Shown one piece after another: positions 44,379 through 53,314 of a DNA stretch of 64,000 nucleotides. Location of the stretch: assembly GCF_035306585.1 (NCBI RefSeq), contig NZ_DATGNU010000046.1, positions 1 to 64,000 of the forward strand. The letters run 5' to 3'. The notes beneath the pieces are model-generated. The model was not told the DNA's origin and ran no database searches. It was given only the letters and a program-made list of their open reading frames with translations. A program made the position numbers and the translations under genes. The number at the start of each line of letters is the position of its first letter. The stretch's first letter is position 1. This DNA is from Galbibacter sp035306585. GTDB taxonomy: Bacteria; Bacteroidota; Bacteroidia; Flavobacteriales; Flavobacteriaceae.

Positions 44379-45359
44379 ATGGTCATTAATAGGCATGTTA
44401 TATTGATTGTTTTTTTCGTCATGGTATTTGGGTGTCGTCCTGAAAAAACTAGTTTTGAGTTCGTTGTTCTGCCAGACACACAGTCATATATGGAAACTTA
44501 TCCCGATATTTACTTAAAACAAATGCAATGGATTGCAGATTGTGAAAAGCGTTTTTCCTTTGTAATACACCTGGGGGATATCACGCAAAATAATAGTGAA
44601 AAGGAATGGATCCTGGCCAAAGAGGGCTTTAATAAGCTGGAATCAAAGGTTCCTTTTACTTTTAGTTTAGGGAACCATGATATGGGGAGCGCTCCAGGTA
44701 AATTTGCCGATGAGCGCAATACGGAAATGGCGAATGCGTATTTTGATCTTCAAGCATTAATGGACAAGAGTAATGTCATGGCTTCCTTTCCTGAAGGAAC
44801 CGTTGATAATCTCTGTAGTAAGTTTAAAATCGCTGGTTCCACTTGGTTGGTATTTTCCTTGGAGTTTGGTCCTAGGAATAAAACAATTGATTGGGTAGAT
44901 CAAATAATAGCCAAACATCCTGAAGCTAAAATTATTATTAATACCCATGCGTATTTATTTGAGGACAATACCTTACATGGAGGCGATCATTGGTGGCAGC
45001 CACAAGACTATGGAATAGGTAAGGAAACAGGGCGAGAGGCGGTAAACAATGGCGAGCAGTTGTGGAATAAACTAGTTAAAAAACATCCTGGAATACGAAT
45101 GGTCTTTAGTGGACATATATTAAAATCAGGTGTAGGGAGGCTCGTCTCAGTAGGAGATCACGGAAATAAGGTGTACCAAATGTTGGCTAACTATCAAAAA
45201 GGAGTAGTGGGATCAAAAAATGGCGGTAATGGGTTTTTGAGAATTGTGAAGGTTGATCTAAAAAAGGAAGAGATCTCTGTTAGTACCTATTCCCCTTGGC
45301 TAGATGCATATAAGGAAGATCCTGAAAATGATTTTAGTTTTGAAAACGTAAAATTTTAA
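44379..45359 (+). CDS. Secreted metallophosphoesterase lipoprotein
   Basis: 326 residues: short lipoprotein signal (VMVFGC), then a calcineurin-like phosphoesterase domain with all metal-ligand blocks: VVLPDTQ (D), VIHLGDITQ (GD), SLGNHDMG (GNHD), INTHAYL (H) and FSGHIL (GH). Starts 2 bp after the GH144 stop. Phospho(di)esters are its likely substrates; in this PUL a phosphoglycerol-type substituent on the glucan is an attractive but unproven target. Confidence 0.87.
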   Translation: MVINRHVILIVFFVMVFGCRPEKTSFEFVVLPDTQSYMETYPDIYLKQMQWIADCEKRFSFVIHLGDITQNNSEKEWILAKEGFNKLESKVPFTFSLGNHDMGSAPGKFADERNTEMANAYFDLQALMDKSNVMASFPEGTVDNLCSKFKIAGSTWLVFSLEFGPRNKTIDWVDQIIAKHPEAKIIINTHAYLFEDNTLHGGDHWWQPQDYGIGKETGREAVNNGEQLWNKLVKKHPGIRMVFSGHILKSGVGRLVSVGDHGNKVYQMLANYQKGVVGSKNGGNGFLRIVKVDLKKEEISVSTYSPWLDAYKEDPENDFSFENVKF

Positions 45360-45363
45360 TACC

Positions 45364-46152
45364 ATGAGATATATAAAACACTGGCTTAACAGCTTACTTC
45401 TATTTCTTCCTGTGCTTATATTTGCACAAGAACAACATTATAAACAGGCACAACTGGTAAGGCAAAATGATACGTTAAACTATCGGATTTTATGGCCTGA
45501 AAATTTCTCAGAAGATGCGTCTTACCCCTTAGTGTTGTTTCTGCATGGTGCTGGTGAGCGCGGGAGTGATAACCAGTCGCAACTAGTCCATGGCAGTTCC
45601 CTTTTTATCAATTCAGAAAACAGGTCTAAATTTCCAGCAATTGTCATTTTCCCTCAATGTCCCAAAGGTGATTATTGGGCGAATGTAGCCGTGGATCGTT
45701 CAGAAAAAGGAGTGGAATTGGAATTCGATACGGATAAAGGACCAACGAGGCCTTTAAGTCTTGTTATGGAGCTTCTAAAAGAACAATTGGAGAAGTCTTA
45801 TGTGGATAAAGAAAGGGTATATGTTGCTGGTTTGTCTATGGGAGGTATGGGAACCTTCGAGATCCTTAGCCGAATGCCCAATACCTTTGCAGCTGCTATT
45901 CCAATTTGTGGTGCGGGCGATGAAGGTTTGGTTGGCAAATACGCCCACATACCAATGTGGATTTTTCATGGAGCCAAGGATAATGTTGTAAGTCCACTTT
46001 ACTCTATAGAAATGGTTGAGGCTATTGTAGAGGCCGGAGGATTTCCAAATTTTACGCTTTATGAAAACGCCAATCACAACAGTTGGGATCCAGCATTTGA
46101 TGAGCCTGATTTTTTAAACTGGTTGTTTTCCAAACGACGTACCCTGCAGTAA
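45364..46152 (+). CDS. Secreted alpha/beta hydrolase (CE1-like / dienelactone hydrolase-like esterase)
   Basis: 262 residues, signal peptide ending IFAQ. Alpha/beta hydrolase with oxyanion region LFLHGAGERGSDN, nucleophile elbow AGLSMGGMGTF, catalytic-type Asp in FHGAKDNVVSP and final His in ENANHNSWD. Resembles esterases of the feruloyl/acetyl-xylan type found in PULs. Four bp after the phosphoesterase gene. Probably removes an ester-linked group from the glycan. Confidence 0.87.
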   Translation: MRYIKHWLNSLLLFLPVLIFAQEQHYKQAQLVRQNDTLNYRILWPENFSEDASYPLVLFLHGAGERGSDNQSQLVHGSSLFINSENRSKFPAIVIFPQCPKGDYWANVAVDRSEKGVELEFDTDKGPTRPLSLVMELLKEQLEKSYVDKERVYVAGLSMGGMGTFEILSRMPNTFAAAIPICGAGDEGLVGKYAHIPMWIFHGAKDNVVSPLYSIEMVEAIVEAGGFPNFTLYENANHNSWDPAFDEPDFLNWLFSKRRTLQ

Positions 46153-46166
46153 TAAGGGGGGGCGTA

Positions 46167-46187
46167 CATCGAATTGATAATTCGATG
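46167..46187. other. Perfect inverted repeat inside the PUL, before the GH3 gene
   Basis: CATCGAATT and AATTCGATG with a 3-bp spacer, in the 70-bp gap between esterase and GH3 genes. No T tract follows, so it is not a plain terminator. Could be an internal operator, an mRNA stabilising or processing hairpin, or chance. Confidence 0.4.
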
Positions 46188-46222
46188 CTATTAGATCGTA
46201 AAATGTAGTAAATTGTAGTAAA

Positions 46223-48496
46223 ATGGAACGATTAAGAATACTTGTAGTCGGATGCCTTTTTGGTAGTCTTAGCCTGATGGCTCAAAATACTGCGTCCATA
46301 CCAGAGGTGGAGGCGCTTTTGAGTAAAATGACCGTGGAAGAGAAGATAGGGCAACTTAACCTAGTCACCCCTGGAGGTGGCATTGCTACGGGAGAGGTAG
46401 TCAGCCAGAATGTAGAGGAAAAAATAAAAGCTGGTAATGTGGGAGGATTATTTGGTGTCTCTGGGCCAAGAAAGGTACGCATCGCTCAAGAGCTCGCTGT
46501 AAAGAAAAGTCGTTTAGGAATTCCGTTGTTATTTGGCTTTGATGTTATTCATGGTTATAAAACCACTTTTCCAATTCCTTTAGGGTTGGCTTCGAGTTGG
46601 GATATGGAGTTGGTTGAACGAACCGCTGAGATTGCTGCAAAAGAAGCTACTGCCGATGGTATCAACTGGAACTTTTCTCCTATGGTTGATATTAGCAGGG
46701 ACCCAAGGTGGGGGCGGATGGCTGAAGGTGCTGGAGAAGATCCTTTTTTGGGTGCTGCCATTGCAAAAGCTATGGTTAAAGGATACCAAGGTGATGATCT
46801 CGCCGCTTCAAATACCATGCTGGCAACGGTAAAACATCTTGCGCTTTATGGGGCCTCAGAATCTGGTCGGGATTACAATTCTGTTGATATGAGCCATCTC
46901 AAAATGTTCAATCAGTTTATGGCACCTTATAAAGCCGCTATTGATGCTGGAGCTGGCTCTGTGATGACTTCGTTTAATGATATTGATGGTATACCAGCCA
47001 CAGGAAATAAATGGCTTTTGACAAAGGTATTACGGGATTTTTGGAACTTTGATGGATTTGTAGTCTCAGATTATACATCTTTAAACGAAATGGTAGCACA
47101 TGGTGTAGGTGATTTACAGACAGTCGCTGCTCAAGCTTTAAATGCTGGATTAGATATGGACATGGTGGGGGAAGGTTTTTTGAATACTCTTAAAAAATCC
47201 CTTGAAGAAGGAAAAGTGACAGAACAAGCTATTACTAAGGCTTGCAGAAGGATCCTTGAGGCCAAATACAAACTTGGACTTTTGGATGATCCTTATAAAT
47301 ACATTGATCAGACTAGACCACAGCGGGATATACTTACCCCTGGAAATAGAGCCGTGGCACGAAAGGCTGCTGCCGCCTCAGCAGTACTTTTAAAAAATGA
47401 AAATAAAACCCTGCCGCTTTCAAAAACTGACAAAATTGCACTCATTGGCCCCCTGGCGGATAATCGCCATAATATGCTGGGCACTTGGGCACCTACTGGG
47501 GAGATCAAGTATGCCGTAACTATAAAAGAGGGGATGGAGAATGTGGCACCTTCTGCCTCGGTGCTTTATGCCAAGGGCTCGAATATTGTAGATGATCCTG
47601 AAATGGCTGAAAAGATTAATGTATTTGGACCTCGGGTAACAATTAGTGAAACTGCACCTGAACAATTGCTCGATGAGGCCCTAGAGAAAGTCGCACAATC
47701 GGATGTGATCGTTGCAGTAGTTGGAGAAGCTACCGAGATGAGTGGTGAGGCTGCTAGCCGTACTGACATCCGTATCCCTGAACCACAAAAAAAACTAATT
47801 CGAGCTTTAGAGAAAACCGGAAAACCGTTGGTGTTAGTGCTGATGAGTGGCAGACCTCTGGATATCAGTGAGGAATTTGCTATGCCCATAAGTATTTTGC
47901 AAGTTTGGCATCCTGGAGTTGAGGCTGGTAATGCTATTGCTGATTTATTGTTTGGTGATTATAACCCGTCTGGGAAATTAACTGCTTCATGGCCGAGATC
48001 AGTAGGACAGATTCCAATATACCACAGCATGAAATATACCGGTAGACCTGCAGGAGACACCAATGAATTTCAAAAGTTTAGATCCAACTATTTGGACTCA
48101 CCTAACACCCCTTTAATACCATTTGGTTATGGACTGAGCTATTCCACTTTTGAATATTTTGATTTAAAATTGAGTACCGATCAGATTACTTCAAAGCAGT
48201 CGGTTGAGGTTTCAGTAACGCTTAAAAATACAGGGGATTATGATGGAGCAACCGTAGTGCAATTGTACCTAAGGGATGTGGTGAGAAGTATTACTCCTCC
48301 CAAGCGCACCTTAAAAGGATTTAAAAAGGTGTTCCTTAAAAAAGGAGAACAGAAAACCATTACGATTACGCTAAAACCTGAGGATTTAAAATTTTACAAC
48401 AATCAATTGGAATTTATTGCAGAACCAGGAGTCTTTGAAGTATTTGTAGGTGCAGATTCTAATGCGACCTTAAAAAAATCCTTTGTTTTACAATAA
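46223..48496 (+). CDS. bglX: GH3 beta-glucosidase (BglX-like)
   Basis: 757 residues with signal peptide ending LMAQ. GH3 N-terminal barrel with PLLFGFDVIHGYKT, NFSPMVDISRDPRWGR and the nucleophile segment GFVVSDYTSL; C-terminal GH3 domain (AASAVLLKNE, ALIGPLADN, VAVVGEATEMSGEAASR) and fibronectin-like end domain (VSVTLKNTGDYDGATVVQLYL). Likely releases glucose from oligosaccharides made by the GH144 enzyme. Periplasmic by signal peptide. Confidence 0.95.
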   Translation: MERLRILVVGCLFGSLSLMAQNTASIPEVEALLSKMTVEEKIGQLNLVTPGGGIATGEVVSQNVEEKIKAGNVGGLFGVSGPRKVRIAQELAVKKSRLGIPLLFGFDVIHGYKTTFPIPLGLASSWDMELVERTAEIAAKEATADGINWNFSPMVDISRDPRWGRMAEGAGEDPFLGAAIAKAMVKGYQGDDLAASNTMLATVKHLALYGASESGRDYNSVDMSHLKMFNQFMAPYKAAIDAGAGSVMTSFNDIDGIPATGNKWLLTKVLRDFWNFDGFVVSDYTSLNEMVAHGVGDLQTVAAQALNAGLDMDMVGEGFLNTLKKSLEEGKVTEQAITKACRRILEAKYKLGLLDDPYKYIDQTRPQRDILTPGNRAVARKAAAASAVLLKNENKTLPLSKTDKIALIGPLADNRHNMLGTWAPTGEIKYAVTIKEGMENVAPSASVLYAKGSNIVDDPEMAEKINVFGPRVTISETAPEQLLDEALEKVAQSDVIVAVVGEATEMSGEAASRTDIRIPEPQKKLIRALEKTGKPLVLVLMSGRPLDISEEFAMPISILQVWHPGVEAGNAIADLLFGDYNPSGKLTASWPRSVGQIPIYHSMKYTGRPAGDTNEFQKFRSNYLDSPNTPLIPFGYGLSYSTFEYFDLKLSTDQITSKQSVEVSVTLKNTGDYDGATVVQLYLRDVVRSITPPKRTLKGFKKVFLKKGEQKTITITLKPEDLKFYNNQLEFIAEPGVFEVFVGADSNATLKKSFVLQ

Positions 48497-48506
48497 AAAT
48501 CTAACC

Positions 48507-49424
48507 ATGCTACTACGAACTTTACTTTTTTCATGTACTTTTTTTGTTTTGATTTCTTGTGCTCCAAAAGATGATAACCGTTATTCCGAAGTCATTTTCA
48601 AGCAGGTCCAAAAACAGACATTTATCTATACGGATACCCTAAAACTAGATTTTTATGATATCAAGAATGACCCTCTCGATAAGCGGCCCTTATTGATTGT
48701 GGTTCATGGCGGCGGTTTTTCTGTGGGAAAACGCGATAACTCGACGGAGGTTAATTTCTCCAGGACTATGGCTAAGATGGGCTATGCAGTGGCTTCTTTG
48801 AGTTACCGATTAACTAGAAGGGGTAAAGCCACTGGATTCGGATGCGATTGTCCAACTCAAGAAAAAATTAAAACCATCAGAATGTCAGGTGAAGATATAT
48901 TAGCTGCCCTGCATTTTATAAAAAATAAAAATGATCTGTTTAGAGTAGACTTTGATCGTGTGGTACTTATTGGAAGTAGTGCGGGGGCTGAAGCTGTAGT
49001 TAATTTGGCCTACATGCGTGGTAGCGATCTGTATCGGGACTTGAACTACGGGGATTTAGAGTTCGCAGGAGTCATTTCTTTTGCAGGCGCATTGTTGGAG
49101 CTTGATAACTTAAAGGCTGAAAATGCTATTCCTGGGATGTTTTTTCATGGTATCAAGGACCAATTAGTTCCGTATGACGCGGCACCACATCACTATTGTC
49201 CAAAAGATGCACCTGGATATTTAAAACTCTATGGCTCTAAAGCCATAGCGGATAAATTAAGGGAATTAGACATGTCCTATAATCTAGGAACGGATCCAGA
49301 AGGGACCCATCAGTGGGCTGGAATTCCGTTTTCCCGGACAGACACGATAGCCTCTTTCATCAATGATGTCATTATAGAGGGGCAATTTTTACAAATCAAT
49401 AGAACACTTAAAGCAACAAAATGA
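48507..49424 (+). CDS. Alpha/beta hydrolase lipoprotein (carboxylesterase-like)
   Basis: 305 residues from the ATG at 48507, because the ORF's upstream TTG overlaps the GH3 end. Lipoprotein signal (FFVLISC). Carboxylesterase-type marks: VVHGGGFSVGKRDN (oxyanion HGGG), IGSSAGAEA (nucleophile elbow GxSxG) and late GTHQW (His). Probably deacylates a glycan substituent. Overlaps the sulfatase start by 4 bp, so translationally coupled. Confidence 0.85.
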   Translation: MLLRTLLFSCTFFVLISCAPKDDNRYSEVIFKQVQKQTFIYTDTLKLDFYDIKNDPLDKRPLLIVVHGGGFSVGKRDNSTEVNFSRTMAKMGYAVASLSYRLTRRGKATGFGCDCPTQEKIKTIRMSGEDILAALHFIKNKNDLFRVDFDRVVLIGSSAGAEAVVNLAYMRGSDLYRDLNYGDLEFAGVISFAGALLELDNLKAENAIPGMFFHGIKDQLVPYDAAPHHYCPKDAPGYLKLYGSKAIADKLRELDMSYNLGTDPEGTHQWAGIPFSRTDTIASFINDVIIEGQFLQINRTLKATK

Positions 49425-51103
49425 GATATTCAATTACCAAAAGAACCTTCATCTTTATTATTTTAGCTGGGCTAATGAATTTTGTGAGCTCTTGTCAAGC
49501 GAACCAAAAAGAAAACAATGCTACTACTACCTCTGAAGGTGCCAAGGCGAGTCGACCAAACATCCTCTTTATAATGTCGGACGACCATGCCTATCAAGCC
49601 ATAAGTGCATATGGTAGTGAGTTAAGTCAATTAGCACCAACGCCAAACATCGACAGAATTGCTCAGAATGGTGCTTTGTTTACCCAAATGTATAATACCA
49701 ATTCCATTTGTGGACCAAGTAGGGCAGTAATCCTAACTGGAAAGCATAGCCATATGAACGGTTTTCGTCAAAATGGAGAACGATTTGATGGGAACCAGCC
49801 AACCTTGCCAAAAAAGTTAAAAAGCATAGGATATCAAACCGTACTAATTGGAAAGTGGCATCTATATGGTTACCCACAAGGATTTGATTACTGGAATATT
49901 GTTGAGGATCAAGGACATTATTACAACCCTGATTTTATCAAAATGGGAGATACGATACGTATTGCTGGATATGCAACTGATATTATCACTGAGGAAGCCT
50001 TGAACTGGCTAGAAAAAAACGGCCGCCAAGAGAAGCCATTTTTTATGATGTTACATCATAAAGCACCACATAGGAACTTTATGCCTGCGCTTAGGTATCT
50101 CAACGCGTTTGATTCTATTACCTTTCCTGTTCCGGACACTTATTTTGACAAGCATGAAAACCAAATTGCTGCACAGCAGCAATTACAAACGATTTACAAA
50201 GATATGTATGAAGGACATGACCTGAAATTAAGCAAAGGTTATGGTAGTACCAACTTAGCAAACAATCCCTGGACCAACGATTTTGATCGAATGAGTACCG
50301 AGCAAAAAACTATATGGAATAAGGCATACCTAGAAAAAAATAATGCCTTCTGGAAAGCCGATTTAAAAGGAAAAGAGTTGGCAATTTGGAAATTTCAGCG
50401 CTATCTACAGGAATATCTAGCCACAGTAAAAGCTGTTGATGACGGGGTTGGAAAGGTGCTTGATTATCTTAAAGAAAGTGGGCTTATGGAAAACACCATT
50501 GTAGTGTATACCTCAGATCAAGGTTTTTATCTTGGAGAGAAAGGATTTTTTGATAAGCGATTTATGTATGAGGAGTCCTTTAGAATGCCTTTTATGATTC
50601 AATATCCAGGTAAAATTAAAGCAGGGATCAAAGTGAGTGCGCTAACCCAAAACTTAGACTTTGCTCAAACATTCTTAGATTACGCAAACGCTGATGACTC
50701 ATTAACTGTTGGGATGCAGGGTAAATCGTTTAAACCACTGCTAGATGGGAAGATCTCCCAGGATGATTTTAGGGAGGCTATTTATTATCATTATTATGAT
50801 TATCCGGCATTTCATATGGTGAAAAAACATTATGGTATCAAAACCAAACGCTATAAATTAATGCACTTCTATGACGATATTGATACCTGGGAGTTTTATG
50901 ATCTTAAAGTAGATCCGAAAGAGCTTCATAATGCCATAGACGATCAAAACTACCAAGAGGTCATAGCACATCTGCATAAGAAACTTGATTCGCTTCAAAA
51001 GGTCTACAAAGTGACAGAGAAAGAATTTGAAAAAGCACCGAAATCTAAGGTAAAAAACGCTTACGAAGTTTTTGAGCGTTTAAGAGGGAATCCTATTGAA
51101 TAA
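49421..51103 (+). CDS. S1-type formylglycine sulfatase lipoprotein
   Basis: 560 residues: lipoprotein signal (VSSC), sulfatase fold with RPNILFIMSDDHAYQ (metal Asp pair), the formylglycine-site motif CGPSRAVILTGKHSH (C-x-P-S-R, the Cys to be converted to formylglycine), GKWHL, and a YTSDQG metal site near residue 365. Resembles arylsulfatase/iduronate sulfatase-like PUL enzymes. It needs a formylglycine-generating or anSME maturase, not seen here. Last gene of the PUL operon by layout. Confidence 0.93.
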   Translation: MRYSITKRTFIFIILAGLMNFVSSCQANQKENNATTTSEGAKASRPNILFIMSDDHAYQAISAYGSELSQLAPTPNIDRIAQNGALFTQMYNTNSICGPSRAVILTGKHSHMNGFRQNGERFDGNQPTLPKKLKSIGYQTVLIGKWHLYGYPQGFDYWNIVEDQGHYYNPDFIKMGDTIRIAGYATDIITEEALNWLEKNGRQEKPFFMMLHHKAPHRNFMPALRYLNAFDSITFPVPDTYFDKHENQIAAQQQLQTIYKDMYEGHDLKLSKGYGSTNLANNPWTNDFDRMSTEQKTIWNKAYLEKNNAFWKADLKGKELAIWKFQRYLQEYLATVKAVDDGVGKVLDYLKESGLMENTIVVYTSDQGFYLGEKGFFDKRFMYEESFRMPFMIQYPGKIKAGIKVSALTQNLDFAQTFLDYANADDSLTVGMQGKSFKPLLDGKISQDDFREAIYYHYYDYPAFHMVKKHYGIKTKRYKLMHFYDDIDTWEFYDLKVDPKELHNAIDDQNYQEVIAHLHKKLDSLQKVYKVTEKEFEKAPKSKVKNAYEVFERLRGNPIE

Positions 51104-51334
51104 ATGAACCTATCTATTGTTTGTAAATCGGAACGTTAAACTCTCCAGTGCCACTGATTAGTTGGAATATATACGACAAAACAGTAACTAAGAAATATTC
51201 CTATTGGTTGGTGCCAAATAAGACACAGCAAATACTACTTGCTAAAAACCTTGTATGCCTGCATGTTGTTTATAACCATATTCTTTAAGCATATAATAAG
51301 CAGTATCAGGAGGTTTAATACTCCCCAAATTTAG

Positions 51335-51481
51335 GATCACAAATTAAGTGGTAACTTTAAATCTTCGCGGCTGATCGACACTTATACCGTGATTGATACC
51401 TAGCGAAGATCCATGTATTACAAAAATGAAAATATTCCATGGAGCGTTCAGATGGAGGCACGCAATCTATTGAATGTCTGA
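51335..51481 (+). pseudogene. Possible decayed C-terminus of an outer-membrane beta-barrel protein
   Basis: In one frame after the sulfatase gene the sequence reads like barrel-end strands: LSGNFKSSRLIDTYTVIDT, a stop, then YYKNENIPWSVQMEARNLLN and a stop at 51479-51481. The WSVQMEARNLLN stretch resembles the C-terminal part of TonB-dependent and related barrel proteins. No start or intact upstream part was found. The rest of the 567-bp gap (51104-51670) shows no other gene. Confidence 0.3.
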
Positions 51482-51628
51482 TTTAAAAACCAAAATAGTT
51501 TTAATTCCTATGTGATATCTGATAGGAGCACTTTTGTTCTCCTTAGAATTGTTGTATTTTTTTGTTGTCTACACCATTAATGTCTAAACAAAATTAGTAG
51601 ATCATATACAATCTAAATTTTGGTTTGG

Positions 51629-51636
51629 TATATTTG
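51629..51636 (+). promoter_or_regulatory. Bacteroidota-type -7 element (TAnnTTTG)
   Basis: TATATTTG fits TAnnTTTG exactly. A transcript starting about 7 bp downstream would begin after the ATG at 51641, which supports the ATG at 51671 as the real start of the EEP-family gene. Confidence 0.4.
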
Positions 51637-51670
51637 ACAGATGAATTTTACTAGCTGTAATACAAGAATC

Positions 51671-52504
51671 ATGAGAATTTTAAATTTACTCTTGGCTGCG
51701 TTTTTATGCAGTGCCACCTATGCACAAGATCTTCAAGTAATGTCATACAACATTAAGTATGACAACACCTCTGATTTGGTCAACAATTGGGAAAATCGTA
51801 AAGCTTTTCTTATCTCTCAACTGAACTATTACGATGCTGATATTATTGGAACCCAAGAAGGACTACACCATCAGCTTGAGGATATTAAAGCGTCTTTGGA
51901 TCGATATGATTATGTAGGGATAGGTCGGGATAAAGGAAATACGCAAGGGGAATATTCAGCCATTTTTTATAATACTCAAGAAGTGGAAATGCTAAAACAA
52001 GGAACTTTTTGGCTTTCTCCAACCCCTGATGAGCCTTCTAAAGGATGGGACGCTGCTTTAAATAGAATTTGTACCTACGCCTTGTTTAAGGACAAAGACA
52101 CTGATCTGCGCTTTTGGGTGTTCAACACTCATTTTGATCATATAGGAGAAGTGGCACGTTTGGAAAGTTCCAAATTAATATTACAGAAAATAAAAGAAGT
52201 AAATACGGATAATAAAGCGGTCATTCTTACTGGTGACTTCAACTTAACGGATCAAGAAAAAGGTATACAGATCATTACTGATCAAATGATTGATACCCAT
52301 AAGGCCGCTGGTGAGAATGCCTTTGGTCCAAAGGGTACTTTTAATGGTTTTCACTTTGAAAAACCTGTTACTGATAAAATTGATTATGTCTTTATCTCAG
52401 AAGGTGATTTTAAGATACTTAAAAGTGGTATTTTAAGTGATTCCCAGGATTGTAAATACCCTTCCGATCACTTACCAGTACTGGTAGATCTAGATTTTAA
52501 TTAA
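51671..52504 (+). CDS. Secreted endonuclease/exonuclease/phosphatase-family protein
   Basis: 277 residues from ATG 51671 (MRILNLLLAAFLCSATYAQ is a good signal peptide); the ATG at 51641 would add ten residues before it and is too close to the promoter element. EEP fold: VMSYNIKYD, IGTQEGLHHQ (Glu), VFNTHFDH, LTGDFNLT and the C-terminal SDHLPV. Secreted members are often phosphodiesterases or sphingomyelinase-like. It lies 567 bp after the PUL, so membership is doubtful. Ends only 7 bp from the convergent ABC gene. Confidence 0.88.
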   Translation: MRILNLLLAAFLCSATYAQDLQVMSYNIKYDNTSDLVNNWENRKAFLISQLNYYDADIIGTQEGLHHQLEDIKASLDRYDYVGIGRDKGNTQGEYSAIFYNTQEVEMLKQGTFWLSPTPDEPSKGWDAALNRICTYALFKDKDTDLRFWVFNTHFDHIGEVARLESSKLILQKIKEVNTDNKAVILTGDFNLTDQEKGIQIITDQMIDTHKAAGENAFGPKGTFNGFHFEKPVTDKIDYVFISEGDFKILKSGILSDSQDCKYPSDHLPVLVDLDFN

Positions 52505-52511
52505 TACTCAG

Positions 52512-53303
52512 TTAAATGATTTTGAAACTAGCAGTTTGCGGATCAAAACTGATTAGATCGCTGCCAAATAAATTAGAAAAAATTCCTTGATTTATGAGTT
52601 CTTCGGGTGTTCCAAAGAGGGATCTTTCTTTTTGAATAATTATAATTTTATCACAAAGTTGTAAGGCCAATGCAATTTCATGGGTTGAAAATACAATGGA
52701 TTTATTTGTTGTTTTGACAATATTTTTAAGCATCTTAAGAACATAGGCTTTATGATAAATATCCAAATGCGTAGTAGGTTCATCTAGTAGAATTAACGCG
52801 GTATCCTGAGCAAGTGCCCTTGCAATCATCACTCTTTGAAACTGGCCATCACTGAGTTGGTAGCATTTTTTATCCTTTAGCTCAACGAGTCCAGTGTCGT
52901 GAAGGATGTTTTTAATAATCTCGATATCTTTGGCAGTTAAACTACCGATCCAATTCGTATATGGCTGTCTTCCCAAGGCAATTACCTCTGATACACTTAG
53001 GTTTTTAGTGGGGATACCTTCAGTAAGTACAATACTAAGGGATTTCGCAAGTTGATTGGACTTATAATTCGATAGTGGGGTGTTGTTGAGTAGAATCTCA
53101 CCAGAGAGCTTCATTTGTATTGCTGAAAGCGTCTTCAGTAGGGTGGACTTCCCGATACCATTGGCACCGACCACGGCAACAAGTTCATTAGAATGGACAT
53201 CAAAATTGATATTTTCTGCCACTTTACTTACCACCGATTTATGTCGGTAACCAATGGCTAGATCCCTTGCTTTTATGATGCTATGTGTTGTTTTAGTCTT
53301 GAT
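52512..53303 (-). CDS. Cobalamin/iron-chelate ABC transporter ATP-binding protein, start codon uncertain
   Basis: BtuD/FecE-type ATPase: Walker A GANGIGKST, signature LSDGQFQRV, Walker B ALILLDEPTTHLD, switch His in STHE. The first ordinary start in the frame is GTG at 53234, but this would cut off the first beta strand and the A-loop Tyr (ARDLAIGYRHKS), which are intact upstream. The frame is open back to a stop just inside the permease 3' end and holds no ATG/GTG/TTG there; ATC at 53303 or 53279 are the only plausible points. Coordinates given use 53303. Operon partner of the permease and binding protein. Confidence 0.85.
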   Translation of the reverse strand: MKTKTTHSIIKARDLAIGYRHKSVVSKVAENINFDVHSNELVAVVGANGIGKSTLLKTLSAIQMKLSGEILLNNTPLSNYKSNQLAKSLSIVLTEGIPTKNLSVSEVIALGRQPYTNWIGSLTAKDIEIIKNILHDTGLVELKDKKCYQLSDGQFQRVMIARALAQDTALILLDEPTTHLDIYHKAYVLKMLKNIVKTTNKSIVFSTHEIALALQLCDKIIIIQKERSLFGTPEELINQGIFSNLFGSDLISFDPQTASFKII

Positions 53304-53314
53304 AGGATTGTAAT

